The notes beneath the pieces are model-generated. The model worked only from the letters and a program-made list of their open reading frames with translations, was not told where the DNA came from and did no database searches. The translations under genes were made by a program, and so were the position numbers. Below, in pieces: positions 7,588-10,711 of a stretch of 10,711 nucleotides of DNA; position 1 is the first letter of the stretch, and the number at the start of each line of letters is the position of its first letter. The stretch is from Planctomycetaceae bacterium (lineage in GTDB: Bacteria; Planctomycetota; Planctomycetia; Pirellulales; Pirellulaceae). The stretch lies in NCBI GenBank assembly GCA_024642765.1, contig JAHEAM010000091.1:1-10711 (forward strand). The letters run 5' to 3'.

Positions 7588-8070
7588 ATGAAATGCCCGT
7601 TTTGCAAGACCGACAATGATAAAGTCATCGATTCGCGAACGGTCGAAAGCGGCTACGTGATCCGGCGTCGCCGCGAATGCCAAGGATGCCAAAAGCGATT
7701 TACAACCTACGAACGTGTCGCCGAAGTCGAATTGCGAGTCGTGAAGAAAGACGGTGCAAGAGAGCCATTCAGCCCCGACAAAATTCGACATGGATTGGAA
7801 CGAGCCCTTTGGAAACGACCAATCTCAACCGAGTCGGTTGAACAGATCATTCGCGAAATCCTACACGAAATCTACGAGGTGGGTGAAACAGAAATTTCAA
7901 GCAGCGAGATTGGTGAGATTTTGATTGAAAAACTAATGGACATTGACCATGTCGCATACATCCGCTTCGCAAGTGTTTATCGCAAATTCAACGACATTCA
8001 CGATTTGGTAGAAGAAGTCGAACCGATCCTCTCGAAATCCCCACGTCGCAACTCGCCAGACTCAAAATGA
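7588..8070 (+). CDS. nrdR: Transcriptional repressor NrdR
   Basis: 160 residues, the normal length of the family. NrdR senses ATP/dATP and represses ribonucleotide reductase genes by binding paired NrdR boxes. The zinc ribbon is intact: MKCPFC (Cys3, Cys6) and CQGC (Cys31, Cys34), with the conserved DSR and IRRRRECQGCQKRFTTYER segments. The ATP-cone domain follows (about 49-139), with VVKKDGAREPFSPDKIRHGLERALWKRP split over residues 51-78 and a conserved YIRFASVYRKF near 124-134. The final 20 residues are polar and variable, as usual. ATG 7588 starts the canonical MKCPFC. There is no Shine-Dalgarno sequence. No ribonucleotide reductase gene is in this window. lysS follows 174 bp downstream on the same strand; co-transcription is possible but unproven. 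Confidence 0.97.
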   Translation: MKCPFCKTDNDKVIDSRTVESGYVIRRRRECQGCQKRFTTYERVAEVELRVVKKDGAREPFSPDKIRHGLERALWKRPISTESVEQIIREILHEIYEVGETEISSSEIGEILIEKLMDIDHVAYIRFASVYRKFNDIHDLVEEVEPILSKSPRRNSPDSK

Positions 8071-8107
8071 GAAAATTGCGAGTCGGTAAGCAACAAGAAT
8101 AGGATTC

Positions 8108-8220
8108 TCAGTGTTGAGTCTCATCGACGTATCCAACTCAAACGATTAAAATCCGATACCACTTCAGAGCCACGGTCCCGTTTGAATTCGCGATCAATTC
8201 CATGGCCCAACCAACACTGA
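8108..8220 (+). repeat. Inverted repeats in the lysS leader region
   Basis: TCAGTGTTG (8108-8116) is perfectly complementary to CAACACTGA (8212-8220), whose end lies 8 nt before the lysS AGGAG site. TTGAGT (8114-8119), which overlaps the first arm, is also complementary to ACTCAA (8136-8141). The two pairings exclude each other, as alternative leader folds would. The arms are short and the 95-nt spacing is large, so this may be chance. Confidence 0.25.
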
Positions 8221-8228
8221 CGAGAAAC

Positions 8229-8233
8229 AGGAG
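8229..8233 (+). promoter_or_regulatory. Ribosome binding site of lysS
   Basis: AGGAG lies 11 nt upstream of ATG 8245. The spacing is longer than ideal, but the match is good and there is no competing ATG between. It supports 8245 over the next in-frame ATG, six codons on. Confidence 0.6.
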
Positions 8234-8244
8234 ACGTTGACCGA

Positions 8245-9831
8245 ATGAATTCGGAAAACAATATGGAAACGACTGGCAGTAACAGTGAAGATGAAGCAGC
8301 GATTTTAGCGGTTCGGCGGTCGAAACTGCAAAAAATCGAAGCACTCGGGCACGACCCTTTTGGACAGCGGTTCGACGATCGCTCCTACATCGCCGACATT
8401 CGTGCACGTCTGCCAGAGGTGTGTTTGATGACCAAAAGCGGCGAACGTGTTTCCATGCCGCAGGAGTTTGGCTCAGAGGGCTTCGACATGCGAGCTTGGC
8501 TGACCAGTCAAGACGCCCAGGAATTTCAAGGGCCAAAAGTACGAGCCGCTGGCCGGATTATCCTGCATCGAGACACAGGGAAACTGCATTTCATCGACAT
8601 TCGCGACTGGACCGGTCGAATTCAATTGTTTGTCGGGCGGGAGCAAGTCGGACCGGAAAACTGGGAGCTCGTTCAATGCCTTGATCTGGGCGATTTGATC
8701 GGCGTCGATGGCACTCTCAGGCCGACCAAGACTGGTGAGCTATCGATCTTTGCCGAAAAAATTCATATCCTTTGTAAGGCTCTAGATCCGCCACCAGACA
8801 AGCACAAAGGTTTGGCCGACCCAGAACTTCGTCAACGCTTGCGTTACGTGGACATGGCTTACAACGAAGGCGTATTGGAGCGTTTTCTTGATCGCACCAA
8901 AATCGTGCAATCAATCCGCCAAACACTTGCTAAATCTGGATTTGTTGAAATCGAAGGCCCGACATTGCATTCCATCGCGGGAGGCGCGGCGGCTCGCCCT
9001 TTCACAACGCACCACAATGCGCTCGACCTCGATCTGTTCATGCGAATTGCACTTGAATTGCATTTGAAGCGGTTGATGGTCGGAGGCATGGAGCGAGTTT
9101 TCGAACTAGGGCGAGTCTTTCGAAACGAAGGCATTAGTCAACGACACAACCCAGAATTCACAATGCTCGAAGTTTACCAAGCTTACGGGGACTATCGCAG
9201 CATGATGGACTTGACCGAAAAAATCGTCGAAGATGCATTGCAAGCAATCGGTGCTGGCAATGTTGTAATGTGGGGCGATGCCCAAATTGATCTAAAGACG
9301 CCCTTTGCGCGGCGTTCCTACTCGGAATTAATCGCCGAGCACACTGGCGTTGACCCCAACGATTGGAATGCTGTAAAAAACTACGCAGAAAGTATCGGGA
9401 TCGAAGTCGCTGGACGTCATCCTGACGTAGTCATTAACGAAATATTTGAAGAGAAGGTCGAAAGGCAATTGCATGGACCGGTATTCGTCATCGATTACCC
9501 TGCCAGCATTTGCCCACTGACAAAACGCAAGGCGGACAATCCCAAGGTCGCGGAGCGATTTGAGCTTTACATCAATGGCATGGAATTGGCAAACGCTTAT
9601 ACCGAGTTGAACGATCCAGATCTTCAAAAGAAACTTTTCGAGACGCAATTGGATGGGCTATCCGAAGAAGACTCAATGGCAAAAATGGACCATGATTTTG
9701 TTCGGGCACTACGAAATGGAATGCCACCCGCAGGTGGTTTGGGAATTGGAATCGATCGCCTTGTGATGCTTTTGACGGGAAGTCAAAGTATTCGAGACGT
9801 CATTTTGTTTCCGCTATTGCGACCAGAATAA
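8245..9831 (+). CDS. lysS: Lysine--tRNA ligase, class II
   Basis: 528 residues, slightly longer than the roughly 500 of typical bacterial LysS. It charges tRNA-Lys with lysine using ATP in the cytoplasm. After a variable N-terminal helix region (KLQKIEALGHDPFG, 27-40) comes the OB-fold anticodon-binding domain (about 98-178, with GRIILHRD and FIDIRDWTGRIQLFV). The class II catalytic core follows: motif 1 around GFVEIEGPTLHS (232-243); GGAAARPFTTHHNALDLDLFMRIA (246-269); motif 2 with ERVFELGRVFRNEGISQRHNPEFTMLE (283-309); and motif 3 GGLGIGIDRLVMLL (497-510). FELYINGMELANAYTELNDP (439-458) is the LysRS amino-acid pocket segment. One local oddity is IALELHLKRL, where most homologues have IAPELYLKRL. 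There is no sign of frameshift or truncation. An ABC permease gene follows 76 bp downstream. Confidence 0.97.
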   Translation: MNSENNMETTGSNSEDEAAILAVRRSKLQKIEALGHDPFGQRFDDRSYIADIRARLPEVCLMTKSGERVSMPQEFGSEGFDMRAWLTSQDAQEFQGPKVRAAGRIILHRDTGKLHFIDIRDWTGRIQLFVGREQVGPENWELVQCLDLGDLIGVDGTLRPTKTGELSIFAEKIHILCKALDPPPDKHKGLADPELRQRLRYVDMAYNEGVLERFLDRTKIVQSIRQTLAKSGFVEIEGPTLHSIAGGAAARPFTTHHNALDLDLFMRIALELHLKRLMVGGMERVFELGRVFRNEGISQRHNPEFTMLEVYQAYGDYRSMMDLTEKIVEDALQAIGAGNVVMWGDAQIDLKTPFARRSYSELIAEHTGVDPNDWNAVKNYAESIGIEVAGRHPDVVINEIFEEKVERQLHGPVFVIDYPASICPLTKRKADNPKVAERFELYINGMELANAYTELNDPDLQKKLFETQLDGLSEEDSMAKMDHDFVRALRNGMPPAGGLGIGIDRLVMLLTGSQSIRDVILFPLLRPE

Positions 9832-9834
9832 GAT

Positions 9835-9861
9835 TTCCGAATTAAGGCTTTGCCTGCGGAA
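9835..9861 (+). other. Stem-loop between lysS and the permease gene
   Basis: TTCCG (9835-9839) pairs with CGGAA (9857-9861), enclosing AGGC-TTT-GCCT (9845-9855). The result is a nested stem-loop beginning 4 nt after the lysS stop. No T-run follows, so it is unlikely to be an intrinsic terminator. It could stabilise or process a joint lysS-permease transcript, or be incidental. Confidence 0.3.
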
Positions 9862-9895
9862 TCGACGTTGTAATCAAGGATGATCGAAAACAGCT

Positions 9896-9901
9896 GAAGG
9901 A
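9896..9901 (+). promoter_or_regulatory. Ribosome binding site of the permease gene
   Basis: GAAGGA ends 6 nt before ATG 9908, a good match at good spacing. It supports this start, which also places the expected cytoplasmic lead-in and first transmembrane helix at the N-terminus. Confidence 0.65.
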
Positions 9902-9907
9902 TCGGCA

Positions 9908-10711
9908 ATGTACAAACTCTTGCTTTCGTGGAGATACTTGCGAACGCGTTTCATTGCGCTCGCATCCATTGTGAGCGTAACGCTTGGCGTTGCGACCATG
10001 ATTGTTGTCAATAGCGTCATGGCAGGCTTCGTCACGGAGATGAAGAGTCGCTTACATGGCGTGCTCTCCGATATCGAAATCAAGTCGCCTGGGTTCGGAG
10101 AGATCCATGAAGTCGAGGGTCATTTGCGGGTTGTTCGCGAAGTCGTCGGGGATGACCTGGTCGCGGCAACCTGCGTTGTCCAAATGCCAAGCCTTTTGAA
10201 TTTCAACTTTCGAGGCAAACAGTTCTCGCAACCCGTAATGTTGATCGGCGTTGACGAAGCAACTTTTTCTGAGGTTTGCGAGTTTCGCCCGTTTCTTTCC
10301 AACGAACATAACCGCAAGCAACTTGCGTTTGATCTTATGTCGGACGGTTACGACGCAAAGTTCGGTGATGCCGGTTGGAGCTATCGTCGCGACAAAGAAG
10401 AAAATCGCCGAGCTGTCGAACGAATCACACAGCAGTCGCTTCTTCAGCAGAAGCTTCCCTCAACAAAAACCCCAGTCGTAGAGCCGACTCAATTTGATCT
10501 GGCTGAGTTGCCGCAAGCGGCACCTGATTTGGAAGCGTTAACGACAAGCCACGAGGCGTTGCCCGACACGAATCCGTCAGCAACAGAAATTGGTTTCGAT
10601 CCGCGTTCGAAACTACGTCCCCAGCTCACGGCAGACGAGATGTTCAACCCCATGCGCGACCAATTCGCAGGCTTAATCATGGGAATGGCCATTTCGCAAC
10701 GAAAGTTTATC
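9908..10711 (+). CDS. LolC/LolE-type ABC transporter permease, N-terminal part (truncated by window edge)
   Basis: An open frame of 268 codons runs without a stop to the right edge. The N-terminus (YKLLLSWRYLRTRF) leads into one transmembrane helix (about 15-38, IALASIVSVTLGVATMIVVNSV) and then AGFVTEMKSRLHGVLSDIEI. This is the typical start of the FtsX/MacB-like permeases that extract lipoproteins or other envelope substrates (LolC, LolE). The periplasmic domain begins at about residue 45. GLIMGMAISQRK (255-266) corresponds to the conserved ILG-type segment of LolC/E. Between about 140 and 248 lies a polar segment rich in Gln, Pro and Glu that looks like an insertion. The three C-terminal helices would lie beyond the window. 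It is 76 bp after lysS with its own Shine-Dalgarno site. The partner ATPase is not visible, so LolC/E identity is by family resemblance. Confidence 0.83.
   Translation, partial: MYKLLLSWRYLRTRFIALASIVSVTLGVATMIVVNSVMAGFVTEMKSRLHGVLSDIEIKSPGFGEIHEVEGHLRVVREVVGDDLVAATCVVQMPSLLNFNFRGKQFSQPVMLIGVDEATFSEVCEFRPFLSNEHNRKQLAFDLMSDGYDAKFGDAGWSYRRDKEENRRAVERITQQSLLQQKLPSTKTPVVEPTQFDLAELPQAAPDLEALTTSHEALPDTNPSATEIGFDPRSKLRPQLTADEMFNPMRDQFAGLIMGMAISQRKFI

Noticed and set aside
9880..9897. Five-codon open frame (MIENS) just before the permease start
   Set aside because: It is very short, and the apparent ribosome binding site abuts its ATG. Most likely incidental.

Overview
The window looks like chromosomal DNA of a bacterium from the Planctomycetota, probably Pirellulaceae-like. 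This is inferred from gene content and style, not from a marker gene. The signs are large exported multidomain hydrolases, a carbohydrate-binding-like module fused to a papain-type protease, an HExxH protein resembling the DUF1570/peptidase-MA group common in planctomycetes, mostly weak Shine-Dalgarno sequences, and roughly 50% GC judged by eye. I see no rRNA, tRNA, CRISPR array, transposase, integrase or phage gene. It reads as ordinary core and envelope chromosome, not a genomic island.

Left third (1-3774, minus strand): two amidohydrolase-superfamily genes in the same orientation, 46 bp apart. The upstream gene (457-3774) encodes an exported protein of about 1105 residues. It has two amidohydrolase-like domains, of which only the second keeps the metal-binding motifs, joined by an acidic Ser/Asp/Glu-rich linker and ending in a His-Asp repeat tail. 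The downstream gene (1-410) is cut by the window edge; its visible N-terminus is also exported and also lacks an intact HxH motif.

Centre (4044-6664, plus strand): an exported, possibly lipid-anchored HExxH metallopeptidase-like protein, then a 371-bp gap, then a secreted C1 cysteine peptidase with an N-terminal beta-sandwich module and a strong ribosome binding site. A convergent gap with small hairpins follows, and then a minus-strand inner-membrane protein with a bacterial PH-like domain (6796-7356).

Right third (7588-10711, plus strand): housekeeping genes. nrdR is the zinc-ribbon/ATP-cone repressor of ribonucleotide reductase genes, lysS is class II lysyl-tRNA synthetase, and a LolC/LolE-type ABC permease runs off the right edge. 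lysS and the permease are probably co-transcribed, with a small stem-loop between them.

I found no convincing new defence or mobile system. The most unusual items are the tandem amidohydrolase pair with degenerate active sites and a His-rich tail, the binding-module/C1-peptidase fusion, and a low-complexity insertion of about 100 residues in the permease's periplasmic domain.
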